Notes: generated from the letters alone by a model not told the origin. Counted from the stretch's first letter, positions 21,936-31,747 are shown. The stretch is DNA of 33,348 nucleotides from Scenedesmus sp. ARA3 (GCA_004335835.1 RWJK01001138.1:6175-39522), one strand, 5' to 3'. Program-made: numbers and translations.

Positions 21936-21990
<55 letters not shown>

Positions 21991-24900
21991 GCATTGGAAA
22001 AGGAGAACTGTGAGGAGAGAGTTGTGGCGAAGCTGTGCCATGCGGCGCTCTGCAACACCCAAGAGCTGCACTGCATGCCCCAAGTTATAAAAGGCTGGCT
22101 GACCTCAACTGATAAAGTGCAAGTTCAGCAACCGATGTAACAGATACCCAATGAGTGTGAGCTGTCCCAGATGCTGTACTAGTTGAAGCCAGTCTTATCC
22201 ATGCGCGGTCTGCCTCGCTGCACTACCCAGCTGCAGCTGCTGCCACAACCGCTGCCCAGGCTCAAGGAGCGCCACTGCGGCGGGCACGGTGTTTGTGCTT
22301 GAGCCTAAGCAGCGGTTGCGGCGCATAATTCATTGTCAGGGATCAGACCATGTGTTCAACAAACACACAAAACAGCATGCTCTCCCCACCTGCGGTAGAA
22401 AGCAACACCGAACCAGTCCTGGTGCAGCCGTCCATCCTGTGCCACAAAGCTGCAGCTGCTGCCGCCCGCTGCCCAGGCTCAGGCAGTACTGCATCAGAGT
22501 GAGCATGGCAGCCGGCTGCTGATCACAGTGACACGCTGCTTGCACCATGTGCTCCTACAACCCCACATCAGCCAAACAAAGAGAAGATGCCCCCAGGCTG
22601 CCCGTACCTGCTGTAGAAGTTCACGCCAAACCAGTCCAGGGGTGGCCTGCCGTCACATAGCTGCAGCTGCTGCCATCCAAGCTTGAGCCAACCAGCAAAA
22701 CCGTGGCAGCCAGCAGCAGCCCACACTGGCACGCTGCTGGCATCTTGTGCTGCTGCTTTAAGCAGATAAACAGACAATACCACGATGCTGCCCTTACCTG
22801 CTGTAGAAGTTGACCCCAAACCAGTTGAGGGGAGGCCTGCCGTCCTGCGCCACAAAGCTGCAGCTGCTGCCGCCGCTAAGCCTACCGTTGAAGATGCCTC
22901 AAACCCCATTCCCCCATCTGCTGTACATATCTATGGCGCACTAGCCTGGCAGGCAGCCACAGATTACAGCACCGCCATCAAGCTACACAGCTACACGCCT
23001 AGTGGTATCAGTTTGTGCTATCCCCCTTACCTGCTGTAGAAGTTGACGCCAAACCAGTCCAGGGGAGGCCGTCCGTCCTGCACCACAAAGCTGCAGCTGC
23101 TGCCGCCGCTGCCCAGGGACGGCACGCACCACGCAAACTTGCCGCTCTGCAGGTACTCGTGCATCAGGTCATAGCCCCACCAGAAGGTAAGCCAGCGAGC
23201 GGCAAACCTGTAGCAACAGCAGCAGCAGCAGCAGTGTTTGTTTGGAACAGGGTTGCTACTCGTGCATCAGGTCACAGCCCCACCAGAATGTGAGCCAGCG
23301 CGCCCCAAACCTGAAGATGCAGCAGCAGCAGCGGCGGCAGCAGAGTGTCTCCGAGGCTTGAATTGGTTTTCGTGCATCAGGTCGTAGCCCCACCAGAAGG
23401 TAGGCCAGCGCGCCGCAAACCTGTGGCAGCAGCAGCAGCTGCAGCAGAGGCAGCAGCAGCAGCGGCGGCAGCAGCAGCAGCAGCAGCGGCAGCGGCAGTG
23501 TTTGTTTGAGGCTAGCGTTGGTGTTCGTGCATGAGGTCGTAGCCCCACCAGAAGGTAGGCCAGCGCGCAGCAAACCTGCGGCAGCAGCAGCAGCAGCAGC
23601 AGCGGGACCCCAGGTCTGGCGAAGAGCTGAAGTTTATGGGCGTATAAATGTCACTAGAGTTATGACCGTTATAATGAACTCAGTTCATTATAGTATGCTA
23701 GTATGATGCTGCTATGACGATGAGGAGGCTGCTCACCGTGAGTGTGCTGTGACTGGCCCCAGGTCAGGCCAGTGGCTGAAGGGAATGGGCATCATGCATC
23801 ATGTTAGTAACATGTCACTGGTGTTACTATCATCGTAGTTGGGCTGCTGCTTACCGCGAGTGTGCTGTGAGTGGCCCCAGGTCAGGCCAGTGGCTGAAGG
23901 GGATGACCATGTGCGTGAGGCCAACCTGCATGCACACAGGCAACCAGCAAGCAATGTGACGTTACTTTTTGCGGAATAACACACGGAGCTAGAGGGGAGG
24001 TGGGGATGACCATGTGGGTGAGGCCGATCTACATGCAGCACAGGCATGCAACAGACAATGTGAAGTTGCAATTGTTGCATGACACACGGAGCTAGAGGGG
24101 ATGACCATGTGCGTGAGGCCAACCTGCATACAGCACAGGCACGCAGCAAACACTGTAAAGTTACTTTTGTTGCATGACACACGGAGCTACAAGCCTTGTA
24201 TCCCTTGAAGGGATGGCCACATGGTCATGTGCGCGAGGTTGATCCACATACATCACAGGCACGCAGCAGACACTATGAAGCTGAACGTGTTGCAGAGGCT
24301 AGGGCATGACCATGTGTGTGAGGCCAACCTGCATAGATACAGCACGGGCAAGCAGCAACATGCGACACTTTCATGATTCACAGAGCAAGAAAACAGGCGC
24401 GGGTGCTACAGCATGGCAGTCACAGTGCCATAGTGCTTTGATGGCCCTGTAGGCTGCGATATAGGAATCAACAGCAATAACAGTAGCAAAGGCTCTCACC
24501 TTGTGCCTCTCGCCGCCAGGCAGTGCCTTGATGGCCCTGTAGACCGCAACAGGAAGCAACGACAATGTTATTAGCAAACCATAACAAAAGTGAACAGCCT
24601 GTCACTGAGTGACAACACACCTTGTGCCTCTCACCGCCAGGCAGAGCCTTGATGGCCCTGTATGCTGCCGTGTGTGCTCGCAGCATGTTGAGCAGCGCCC
24701 TGCCTGCTGTCTCAAGGCCCAGCATCTGCCCTGGGGGGTAGGCCCCGAAGATGAAGCCCATGGTGGAGGAGGACTGCAGTTAAAGTCAAAGTCAAAGTAA
24801 CAGTCAACAGTCATAGATAGTCAGAGATAGGGTCAAACCCACCATCTGCCCTGGGGGGTAGGCGCCAAAGATGAAGCCCGAGGTGGAGAAGGACTGCGGT

Positions 24901-25968
24901 CAAAGTCAAGGGCAACGGTCAAAGTCACAGTCAATCCTCTGCCGCCTCACCATGGGCTCGTCGACTGTGGCCCACAGCTGGCATCACATGTGTGCTGTTT
25001 GCTGCAGCTGCAGTGCAGGCATGCCAGCTGTTGGGTTTTAAAACACAGTGTACTGCTGCCGTGTGCCGCTGGCATTTAGGCTGCTTGGTGTGCTGTGTGC
25101 TGCTGACTCACCGTGGGCTCAATGTAGGTGGCCACAGCTAGCACTGCTGCTGCTCCTGGCACTGCTGCTGCTGGCACTACTGCTGCTGCTGCTGCTGCTG
25201 CTGTGCTGCTGTGCTGCCGGCTCACCGTTGGCTCGTTGAAGGAGGCCCACAGCTGGCACTGGTCGCCAAACAGCCGTACAGCATAGGCCCTAATCCCCGC
25301 AACCTTCCCCCCTAAACCCTAGCCCAGTCTTGCTGGCTCACCGTTGGCTCGTTGAAGGTGGCCCACAGCTGGCACTGGTTGCCAAACAGCTGCACAGCCT
25401 GCAGCAAACCACAGCACACCACAGCACAGTAACACTTAGCGAGGTTTCATGGCTTTGCTATACAGCTGCACAGTCTGCAGCCGACCACACGCAGCAGTAG
25501 CATGCAAGTGCTGCTGATGGCTTCATCTGGCTATGGCCAGCGTTGGCCACTTTGTCATACACGACAGCAATAGATTTCACATGCCGTGCCTGCGTGGACA
25601 GCCCACTTCGAGCGCCAGGAGCCTTCGGGCAGGGGGGCTTCTGGACCAGCATTGCTTGCAGGTGGACGGTTGTACAGTTAACATGCCTAAAATTGTCATA
25701 TCAGATGCAGCAGCAGCGCACCTTCACCGCGAAGTCCACAAAGATCTGGATGTTCTCCGCCTTTGTGAAGCCCCCAAGCTCATCAAACCACTGCAAGTGA
25801 GAATATGTGGTGCAACAAAGGTCATGCAACGTGAGTACCAGCTTCTGTGGAAGCTGCAAATCTATTGCTGTGGGAAGCTGCGTTGCGCGCAATACTCAGA
25901 GTATTGTGCAGTGCATCATGCATGGCACTATGCATACGGTGCTGCAGTGTACATGGCAGCAACACCAC

Positions 25969-26022
<54 letters not shown>

Positions 26023-28569
26023 GCCGCACCTGCGGGTGTGTGAAGTGGTGCAGCGTGGCGTTGGGCGTCATGCCGCGCCGCAGCAGCGCAGCAAAGATGT
26101 CACGGTACCTGCAGGTGGCAGCAGCAGTAACAGCAGCAGCAGCAGCAGCGGCTGGGGCCGCTGGTGTCCGGTAACACCTTCTCCAGCCATGCCATATTGA
26201 ATGTGAGTCTTATCACTGGCCTGTGTGTTACCTCCGCATTGCTGCCTGGTGAAGCATCACCGCCACCAGCACATCAGTGCGCACTGCAAACGACCGCTGC
26301 ACTGCTGCCTGGTCAAGCATTGCCAATTGACAGTGAATAGCAGCACATCATTGGCAATTCAATCTTCACCACCAAAGCACATTATTGGGCATGAAAACAC
26401 TCACCGCTGCACTGCGGCCTGGTCAATGAACCCTCGGCGTGGCTCGATGCGGCTCCACTCCAGCAACAGCCGGAAGCCGTTGCAGCGCAGCACCTCATCT
26501 TCACAGCACCATGTCCCCTGTTAACGCTGCACCCCGCGGGAGCCAATCTGCTTCTTGAAGCACACACCAGAACAGCCCAGCGCTGCGATGCTGCCTGGTC
26601 AACCACCACTGCCACCTTCACCAAAATGTATATCAACCGTACATCAACTCACCGCTGCACCGCGGCCTGGTCAATGAACCCTCGGCGCGGCTCGATGCGG
26701 CTCCACTCCAGAGACAGCCGGAAGCCGTTGCAGCCCAGGCTGGAGGATAAGGCGGCGTCCTCCTCGTACCTGCGGCAGCACAGCAGTACATCGCAACACA
26801 GCACAATGCACTGATCCTTCATTTTAAAATTTTCCAAAACGGAAGCCGTTGCCGCCCAGGCTGGAGGCCAGGGCAGCGTCCTCCTCGTACCTGCGATGGC
26901 GCAGTAGGCAGCATGCTAGAAGGGTCAGCCCAACCGGCGGCAGTGAGAGATGGTGCCAGGCCAGCTGTTGCAGCCCAGGCTGGATGCTAGAGCAGCGTCC
27001 TGCTCATACCTGTTCAGACATGCATGTGGCAGGGCAGCAGGGAGTCTTCCAAGCAGTGAGGTTGGCAGTGTAACATTGCGCCACTCCAGCGACAGCCGGA
27101 AGACGCCCAGGCTGGGAGATTAGGCTGCGCCCTCCTCATACCTGCGGCAGTGCAACAGACAGCACACCAGTCCGTGTAACGTCGCTCTAGTACGGTAAGT
27201 AGCCCTGCCGGACCCTCAGGTACGGCAGGGATGGTAGGAGGCGTGGAGGCGCATGAGGACCCTCATCACCACACACGTCCCCTTCCTTAACTTACGCGGG
27301 TGTTCAGTGTGAACACACCACGCGTAGCTCACTCACTCACTCACAGTGAGTAGCCTGCATAACCTGCACAGCTCGCAGCACGAATGCAGCACATGCATAC
27401 TCATTGTAGTATGCTTGCTTCCTACCTGTCGCAGCTGTGCTGGCAGTGCTCTAGCACAGAGAAATCAGGAACTTTGTTGAAATTCAGAGCCAGTGACACT
27501 AGCAACACACACCTGTCCCAGCTGCTGGGGCAGCGCTCCAGCACAGTGAACCCGCCAAGCAGCCGTGCCATGGCAACGCGAAGGTAGCAGCCCCCAGCTC
27601 GGTTCAAAAAACTCCATTTGACACTGACTGTTTTAGTATTCAAAAAAGGGAAACACATGCGTACGCACCTGTCCCAGCTGTTGGGGCAGCGCTCCAGCAC
27701 GGTGAATCCCCCAAGCAGCCGTGCCATTGCAAAGCAAGGGAAGTTCAGCAGGCCCCATCTCAGTTACCAACAACCCAATTGCCACTGGCTTCGTTTGAAT
27801 TTGACAAGGGAAATACCCATACACGCACCTGTCCCAGCTGTTGGGGCAGCGCTCCAGCACAGTACAGCCGCCCAGCAGGCGCGCCATGGCAAAGCGAGGG
27901 CGAATCAACAGCCCCCAGTTCCGTTACAAAACCTCAATAGTAACAGAAATACACGCACGCACCTGTCCCAGCTGTTGGGGCAGCGCTCCAGCACAGTAAA
28001 GCCACCAAGCAGCCGCGCCATAGCAAAGCGAGGGTAATTCAGCAGCCCCCAGCTCTGTTATGGAAAACCCACAGAACTGGCCCCGCGGCCCCGGATGAGA
28101 GCAGAGAAGTTCCCACCTGTCCCAGCTGTTGGGGCAGCGCTCCAGCACAGTAAAGCCGCCAAGCAGCCGTGCCATGGCAAAGTGAGGGTAGTTCAGCAGA
28201 CCCCAGCTCCGGTACGCAACCCCAACAGTACAAAATCGCACGCACGCACCTGTCCCAGCTGTTTGGGCAGCGCTCCAGCACAGTAAAGCCGCCCAGCAGG
28301 CGCGCCATGGCAAAGCGAGGGTAGTTAAGCAGCCCCCAGCTCCTCAAAATATGACTCCAGTTGCTGGACTCATCACCGCTGCTCTGCCACATGTGCGTGC
28401 CCACGCCTTTCACGAAGACTTCTTGGTTCAAGCTGTTCGTGAGGATTGGTAGTTCGAAGCTGCTGCCGGGCCTTGGGGCAGACATGCTGCTGCTGCCTGC
28501 AGGAGCAGGGGCAGCAGCACTAGGGCTGCCATCTGGCAGCCCGTTGGCGCCAGGCTGGGCCTGTAGCAT
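18007..28569 (-). CDS. Family 1 glycoside hydrolase (beta-glucosidase type), 13 exons
   Basis: Hydrolyses beta-glycosides with retention (family knowledge). Minus-strand exons, all phases matching: 28569-28250, 26769-26653, 26108-26030, 25790-25722, 25398-25342, 24773-24621, 23925-23855, 23207-23031, 21936-21843, 20720-20610, 20105-20032, 19427-19334, 18312-18007; 573 residues. Motifs in order: GVGTHMWQSSGDESSNWS, RYEEDAALSSSLG, NGFRLSLEWSRIEPRRG, TLHHFTHPQWFDELGGF, LWATFNEPT (acid/base Glu), GAYPPGQ, DWFGVNFYSR, DLGYPIDPQGMYE, VPLYVTETGV (nucleophile Glu; the usual TENG is TETG), GLYYWTLLDNFEW and GYSIKFGLYEW. The order fits the bacterial/archaeal-like GH1 branch. No N-terminal signal peptide is seen. 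The start is the first ATG of the frame; the frame stays open further upstream without Met. The C-terminus extends about 70 residues past the usual end and includes a hydrophobic stretch. Confidence 0.95.
18435..18850 (-). repeat. Acceptor-side copies of hydrolase exon 13
   Basis: The start of exon 13 (CAG|GCCGGCTTCTACCACTCG) occurs again with an acceptor near 18693, reading AGFYHSLPPTVAAVRKWARH, and as a shorter copy near 18470. The flanking spacer (GTATTGCATGGAC, GAGCATCACTTCTGTTTGGCA) is duplicated with it, giving a unit of about 225 bp. Confidence 0.88.
18976..19260 (-). repeat. Three donor-side copies of hydrolase exon 12
   Basis: The exon 12 end (RKRSAADTL|GTGAG) is repeated with donors near 19214, 19094 and 18984, spaced 111-119 bp. 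The copies read as variants such as RKRSVAGTL. Confidence 0.88.
19500..19660 (-). repeat. Acceptor-side copies of hydrolase exon 12
   Basis: The segment AACGGCTGCTACAGCATCAAG (exon 12: AACGGCGGCTACAGCATC) recurs near 19535 with a TTGCAG acceptor, and near 19655 with ATCACGATCAG and no clear acceptor. Confidence 0.85.
19705..19960 (-). repeat. Donor-side copies of hydrolase exon 11
   Basis: Copies of YYWTLLDNFEW|GTGAG lie with donors near 19908 (good), 19793 (decayed), 19751 and 19709 (only the last bases). They show a clear gradient of decay away from the full exon at 20032. Confidence 0.85.
20481..21070 (-). repeat. Copies of hydrolase exon 10, both edges
   Basis: The donor edge (QYMVDSYLKE|GTGCGTG) is repeated at 20481-20516. 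The acceptor edge (VLVRCSAYGVPLYVTETGV) is repeated at 20868-20926, and as a remnant around TETG at 21026-21045. CTG tracts (sense strand) separate the copies. The nucleophile motif TETG is the same in the full exon and the good copy. Confidence 0.9.
21167..21336 (-). repeat. Long CAG/CTG tract interrupted by an assembly gap
   Basis: Pure CAG (plus strand) runs from 21167 into 50 unresolved bases (21225-21274) and continues to 21336. The true tract length is unknown. It lies in intron 9 of the hydrolase gene. Confidence 0.95.
21331..21383. repeat. Inverted repeat beside the assembly gap
   Basis: CAGCAGGTACGGCTGGGTTG (from 21331) pairs with CAACTCAGCTGTACCTGCTG (to 21383), two mismatches, around a short loop. 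The CAG run on the left and CTG run on the right would lengthen the stem. Confidence 0.85.
21601..21757 (-). repeat. Downstream copies of the second half of hydrolase exon 9
   Basis: The segment 21648-21601 has its own CAG acceptor and a GTGGGC donor, and encodes VLSDLGYPIDPQGIYE, 16 codons like VISDLGYPIDPQGMYE at 21890-21843. A second, truncated copy (VLSDLRYPLVP) starts at about 21752. Exon 9 has an internal CAG|GTGATC just before this block. Confidence 0.92.
22200..23030 (-). repeat. Donor-side copies of hydrolase exon 8
   Basis: The end of exon 8 (SSCSFVVQDGRPPLDWFGVN then FYSR) recurs with exon ends near 22797, 22607 and 22390, spaced 190-234 bp. The first two keep a GTA donor; the third (CGCAG|GTGGGG) is more diverged. 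A remnant of the SSC region lies at about 22225-22270. Confidence 0.9.
23255..23580 (-). repeat. Acceptor-side copies of hydrolase exon 8
   Basis: Three copies of CAG|GTTTGCGGCGCGCTGGC-type sequence (FAARWPTFWWGYDLMHE) begin near 23574, 23420 and 23309, before the full exon at 23207. Each is preceded by a CTG tract on the sense strand. Confidence 0.92.
23670..23692. repeat. 23-nt palindrome
   Basis: TATAATGAACT and AGTTCATTATA flank a single C. It lies in hydrolase intron 7. Confidence 0.9.
23735..23800 (-). repeat. Donor-side copy of hydrolase exon 7
   Basis: FSHWPDLGPVTAHS followed by ACG|GTGAGC repeats the end of exon 7 about 118 bp downstream. Confidence 0.88.
23990..24345 (-). repeat. 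Four acceptor-side copies of hydrolase exon 7
   Basis: Copies of GTTGGCCTCACGCACATGGT (VGLTHMVIP) begin near 24327, 24240, 24123 and 24028, ahead of the full exon at 23925. Those near 24327 and 24123 keep CAG|GTTGGCC; the others have diverged at the acceptor. Confidence 0.88.
24390..24560 (-). repeat. Donor-side copies of hydrolase exon 6
   Basis: The end of exon 6 (YRAIKALPGGERHK|GTG) recurs at 24500-24546 with GTGAGAG, and as a shorter piece (YRAIKAL) at about 24429-24456. Confidence 0.88.
24840..24900 (-). repeat. Acceptor-side copy of hydrolase exon 6
   Basis: SFSTSGFIFGAYPPGQM-type coding sequence recurs about 120 bp upstream of the full exon. The acceptor is CGCAG changed to CCGCAG-like sequence. 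The adjoining (AGTCAA)n-like spacer is duplicated too. Confidence 0.85.
24945..25275 (-). repeat. Donor-side copies of the catalytic exon 5
   Basis: Exon 5 ends LWATFNEPT|GTGAGC at 25342. Copies end near 25223 (LWASFNEPT, intact), 25109 (VATYIEPT) and 24949 (LWATVDEPM), spaced 115-160 bp. All keep GTGAG. The catalytic FNEP motif is kept only in the nearest copy. A CAG tract (sense) follows the intact copy. Confidence 0.92.
25455..25490 (-). repeat. Acceptor-side copy of hydrolase exon 5
   Basis: TGTGGTCGGCTGCAG followed by ACTGTGCAGCTGTATAGC resembles the exon 5 acceptor and first codons (CTGCAG|GCTGTGCAGCTG). Confidence 0.65.
25576..25702 (+). repeat. Dispersed repeat family, copy C, inside hydrolase intron 4
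   Basis: Matches copy B (11985-12105) over about 120 bp including CCTTCGGGCAGGGGGGCTTC and CATGCCTAAAATTGTCATAT. It is antisense to the hydrolase gene and unrelated to its exons, so it was inserted or copied from elsewhere. Confidence 0.8.
25971..26021 (-). repeat. Triplet tract after the hydrolase exon 3 donor
   Basis: (CTG)17 on the plus strand. On the sense strand it is a CAG tract starting eight bases after the GT of the exon 3 donor (GT at 26029-26028). Confidence 0.93.
26225..26600 (-). repeat. Donor-side copies of hydrolase exon 2
   Basis: A long copy at 26507-26402 reads CNGFRLLLEWSRIEPRRGFI to DQAAVQR with GTGAGT. Shorter DQAAVQR-like ends lie near 26583, 26293 and 26232. The full exon is 26769-26653. 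Confidence 0.9.
26835..27150 (-). repeat. Acceptor-side copies of hydrolase exon 2
   Basis: Copies of AG|GTACGAGGAGGACGCTGCC (YEEDAALASSLGGNGF) begin near 26888, 27008 and 27139, spaced about 120-131 bp. They become more diverged with distance. Confidence 0.9.
27203..27317. repeat. Two short hairpins in a unique stretch of hydrolase intron 1
   Basis: CCCTGCCG (27203-27210) pairs with CGGCAGGG (27223-27230). TGTTCA and TGAACA flank GTG at about 27301-27315. This is one of the few parts of the intron not made of exon copies. Confidence 0.6.
27424..28249 (-). repeat. Six donor-side copies of hydrolase exon 1
   Basis: The exon 1 end (FAMARLLGGFTVLERCPNSW then DRG/GTG) occurs with donors at about 28249 (full exon), 28116, 27961, 27828, 27668, 27511 and 27424. 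Spacing is 133-160 bp, then 87 bp. Copies include up to about 90 coding bases (from WGLLNYP) plus about 45 bases of intron. Nearly all keep GT; the copy at 27424 holds only the end. Confidence 0.95.
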
Positions 28570-29641
28570 CTTTTTGAAACTCGAATCTGTGCGTGTTTCG
28601 TGGAAGAGCAGGAGATGAACTCGCTTTGGACGTTGAGTGCCTGAGGGCGAGCGTTGAAGGTGCTCGATACGTCTCGCTGCCCCGCCAAGGGTTGAAGGTA
28701 AAGCTGTATGTAACCAACACAAACATATACACGGCGTGTAAGAACAGAGCAAGCACGTGTATGTAACCCAAAGCTTGGCACCCGCAGCAGAGTCACACTT
28801 GTCCAATGACGCTACTGTGTTCCTCGTGACGCGCAGCGTCAGCGGCAGGTGGGACGAGCGCACCCCATACTTCGACGGCTGCAAACGGTGTGAGTGGTAA
28901 TATGTTATCTAGAAGGTGTGTTCCTTGGCTACTTTAGGCTAACTCTGCAGCATCCAGGCAACCTTGGACATCAGCAGTGCCGACCTGCCAGGGCCAGCCA
29001 TGGCACGTGCTGCAAGTATACAAAGTTATTGTATACAGTTGCAGAAAGTATAATTGCTCACAACTCACATGTATAGATGGGGCCCCCGCCACCATGGCTG
29101 CAAGTTTTGAAGCTCAGACGTGAGTGCCAAAGATCTGCACTGCCACTCAAGCAGGCGTACCCAACCAGGCTGCACCGGGAAGCAAGCACCCGGTATTCAG
29201 TTGGTACAAAGTGCAAGCAGGTCGATCATTGCAGGTCAATCATTGCATGCAACATAACGTGTACTCACATAGCAAGAAGGGGCCCCCCAGGACCAGCATG
29301 GCTACTTCAACTTCCATGCCGGTGCTTCAAGGCTTGGAGCGAGTCGCTTTTTGATCAGGAACATGCCTGTGTTAGTTCAAATCGTTACAAGGTCGTCAGC
29401 ACAGCTGGCTGCTTTGCGTCCTCAACAGCAGCTGCCCGTACCAACGCTTGCAAGTGCAACAAGTGAGGCACAGCCCACAGTAGTCATCAGCACACCGCCA
29501 CCTGAAAAGTAACTATCGCCCAGAGGCAAACAACGCACCAAGCAACACTTTGACAGGGGGATTGCAGGAGCATGTAACCTGGTTGAGCAACACGGTCTGG
29601 GCAGAGCATCCCAGGCACCTCCCACCGTGCCACACACATCC

Positions 29642-29700
29642 GGGTCTTCTGGCTCAGCATTGCTTGAAGGTGCGCAGCTGTGCATGACCAGCGTGCTTCG
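29642..29700 (+). repeat. Dispersed repeat family, copy D (partial)
   Basis: Starts with the 29-base identity to copy A (GTCTTCTGGCTCAGCATTGC then TTGAAGGT) and continues with weaker similarity (AGCTGTGCATGACCAGCGTG). Confidence 0.75.
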
Positions 29701-29730
29701 GCATCCTGGCTTTGTCTAGAATTCGTCATT

Positions 29731-29735
29731 TTACA
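29731..29735 (-). promoter_or_regulatory. Candidate poly(A) signal TGTAA
   Basis: Minus-strand TGTAA about 80 bases after the stop codon at 29814, a normal spacing for green algae. Confidence 0.5.
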
Positions 29736-29813
29736 GCCAGAGCAGCAAAACAACACCTACTACTGCAGGGACCATCTATCTAGCAAAACACTCCCTCGCT
29801 GCTGGCAGCTGCA

Positions 29814-30837
29814 TCACCGCCGCAGCCGCTCAGGCCTCCCGCTGCTCTGCTGCTGCTGCTGCTGCTGCTGCTTCTCCCTGTCTTTGCTGACAGACGCCGC
29901 CCGCACCCTGCTGCTGCTACGGCCCTGACCGCTGCCGCCCGACGCCGCTGCTGCCGCTGCAGCAGCTGCATGCGCCCTGCGCGTGCCTGCAGCGATAGTG
30001 GCACCTGCTGCTGGTGTTGCTGCTGCTGCTGCTGCTGCTGGTGGGCTGGTTCTGACCCCAGGGCTAGCACTCTTGCTGCGATCACGTGGGGTGCTGCCTG
30101 CTCGCTGCTCTCTTGCATCCTTAGCAGCAGCAGCAGCAGGCTCTTTTGCATCCTTGCCAGCAGCAGCAGGAGTAGCAGCAGCAGCAGCAGCGCCGCTGCC
30201 CCGCTGCCGGCTGCTGGAGCGTGACCTACCGCTGCCACCAGCTGCTGCTTCTGCACCAGCAGCAGCGCCTGCTGCTGCAGCCTTCCCTTCAGCCGCTTCC
30301 TTACTAGCTACAGCCGCCTGCTTGCCACCAACAGCAGCAGCAGCAGCAGCGTCCTTTCCAGCAGCCTTGCAACCAGCAACAGCGCCGTTGCTGCGTGTAG
30401 ATGCCAAGAGCTGCGGAGTCAACCGCTGCGGCAGTTCTCTGCTGCTGCTGCGAAGCGCGCTGCTGCTAGTGGCGCCGCCAGCTGCTGCTGCTGCAGCGCC
30501 GCCGCTGCTGCTGCTGGCCGCAGGTGCCGCCGCCTGCTTGCCGGCAGGCTGCTGCTGCTTTGCTGCAACGTCGGCGGCAGCATCTGCGTGCTGCCGCTGC
30601 TGCTGCTGACTGGGCGCTGCTGCTGCACCGTCTCCTACCACCGGCTGGCTTCCTTGCTGCTGCTGCTGCTGCTGCTGCCCAGCCTGACTTGCAGCAGCTG
30701 TGCTACCACCAGCAGCTGTGCTACCACCAGCAGCAGCAGCAGCCAGCACAGCAGCTGCAGCAGCCGCTGTTGCTGCCGGCGGCTCGGCGCTGCTGGGCTT
30801 GCCAGGCGAACCTGGGAGGCTGCTAGATGGCTTGCTG

Positions 30838-30869
<32 letters not shown>

Positions 30870-31702
30870 TGGTGACGCACGTGCTGAAGGACCGCCTGAG
30901 CCAGGACCTGCTGCTGTTGCTATCGATGCAGCTCGTGCCGGTGCTGCTGCTGCTGCTGCAGCGACCTTGGCTGGAGGTGCTGCTGCTGCTGCTGCTGGGC
31001 TGCTGCCCGGCTCAGGTCCTGCTGCTGCTGCTGCTGCAGAGCCGTCTAGCAGCTCCCGCTGCTGCTTGCTGAACGGCGACTCCGGCTGCTGCTGCTGCTG
31101 TGACTGCGGCTGCTGCTGCTGCTTGGAGCTGCCGCCGGTCTGCTTTGTCTTGTTCTTGTTGCGCTTGCGCCCTCCACCTGCAGCGCACACACACAGCAGA
31201 TTGACTTGAATCTGTCAACTAGGTGGCATCCATAGAACAGTCTACTGTACACCGTCACCCGTACTCGCACAAACACAACTATGTATCACACCCACCCTAC
31301 CCACAAATCAGCATGTGGCCTGTGCGAAGAGGCAGTCATGCACACACAGAGGCAAAAAGAAAGATAGACAGCAGCAGCACAACGAACACAAGCAAAGCCA
31401 TTCTCCAGTGCAGCTGCACATAACGCCGGCATACCTGCGGGCCCGCTAAGGTGCTCGTCCTCTTCAAGCGCCCACGCGGGCTCACATCCGCCTAGATGCT
31501 TGCTGCTGCTATGGTATGTGAAAAAAGCAAAGCCTGCATGAACACACACATACCTGCTGGCCCATTCAGCCGTATGTGCTCATCTTCCTCAAGCGGCGCA
31601 TGCAGCTTTGCGTACGCCTCATCGCTGCTGTCCTCGTCGCTGCTGCCCTCGCGCTCAGCAAGTTCGGCCAGCACCCGGCGAACCTGGTGTTTCAGCAGCA
31701 GC

Positions 31703-31747
<45 letters not shown>

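Larger units (their letters stand above)
28570..29813. other. Spacer upstream of the hydrolase gene
   Basis: Should hold the hydrolase promoter and the 3' UTR of the next minus-strand gene. The hydrolase frame is open back to about 28884 without Met. Minus-strand blocks near 28965-29000, 29080-29110 and 29275-29345 share GCCATGGYTGG/GGGGGCCCC-like pieces with GTGAG and may be decaying copies of an unknown exon (weak). A copy of the dispersed repeat lies at 29642-29700. Confidence 0.5.

Noticed and set aside
25309..25322. Telomere-like CCCTAAACCCTAG
   Set aside because: Less than two units, inside a hydrolase intron; not enough for a telomeric repeat.
28570..28884. N-terminal extension of the hydrolase upstream of 28569
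   Set aside because: The frame is open but has no ATG, and the translation has no GH1 similarity; treated as 5' UTR or intron.
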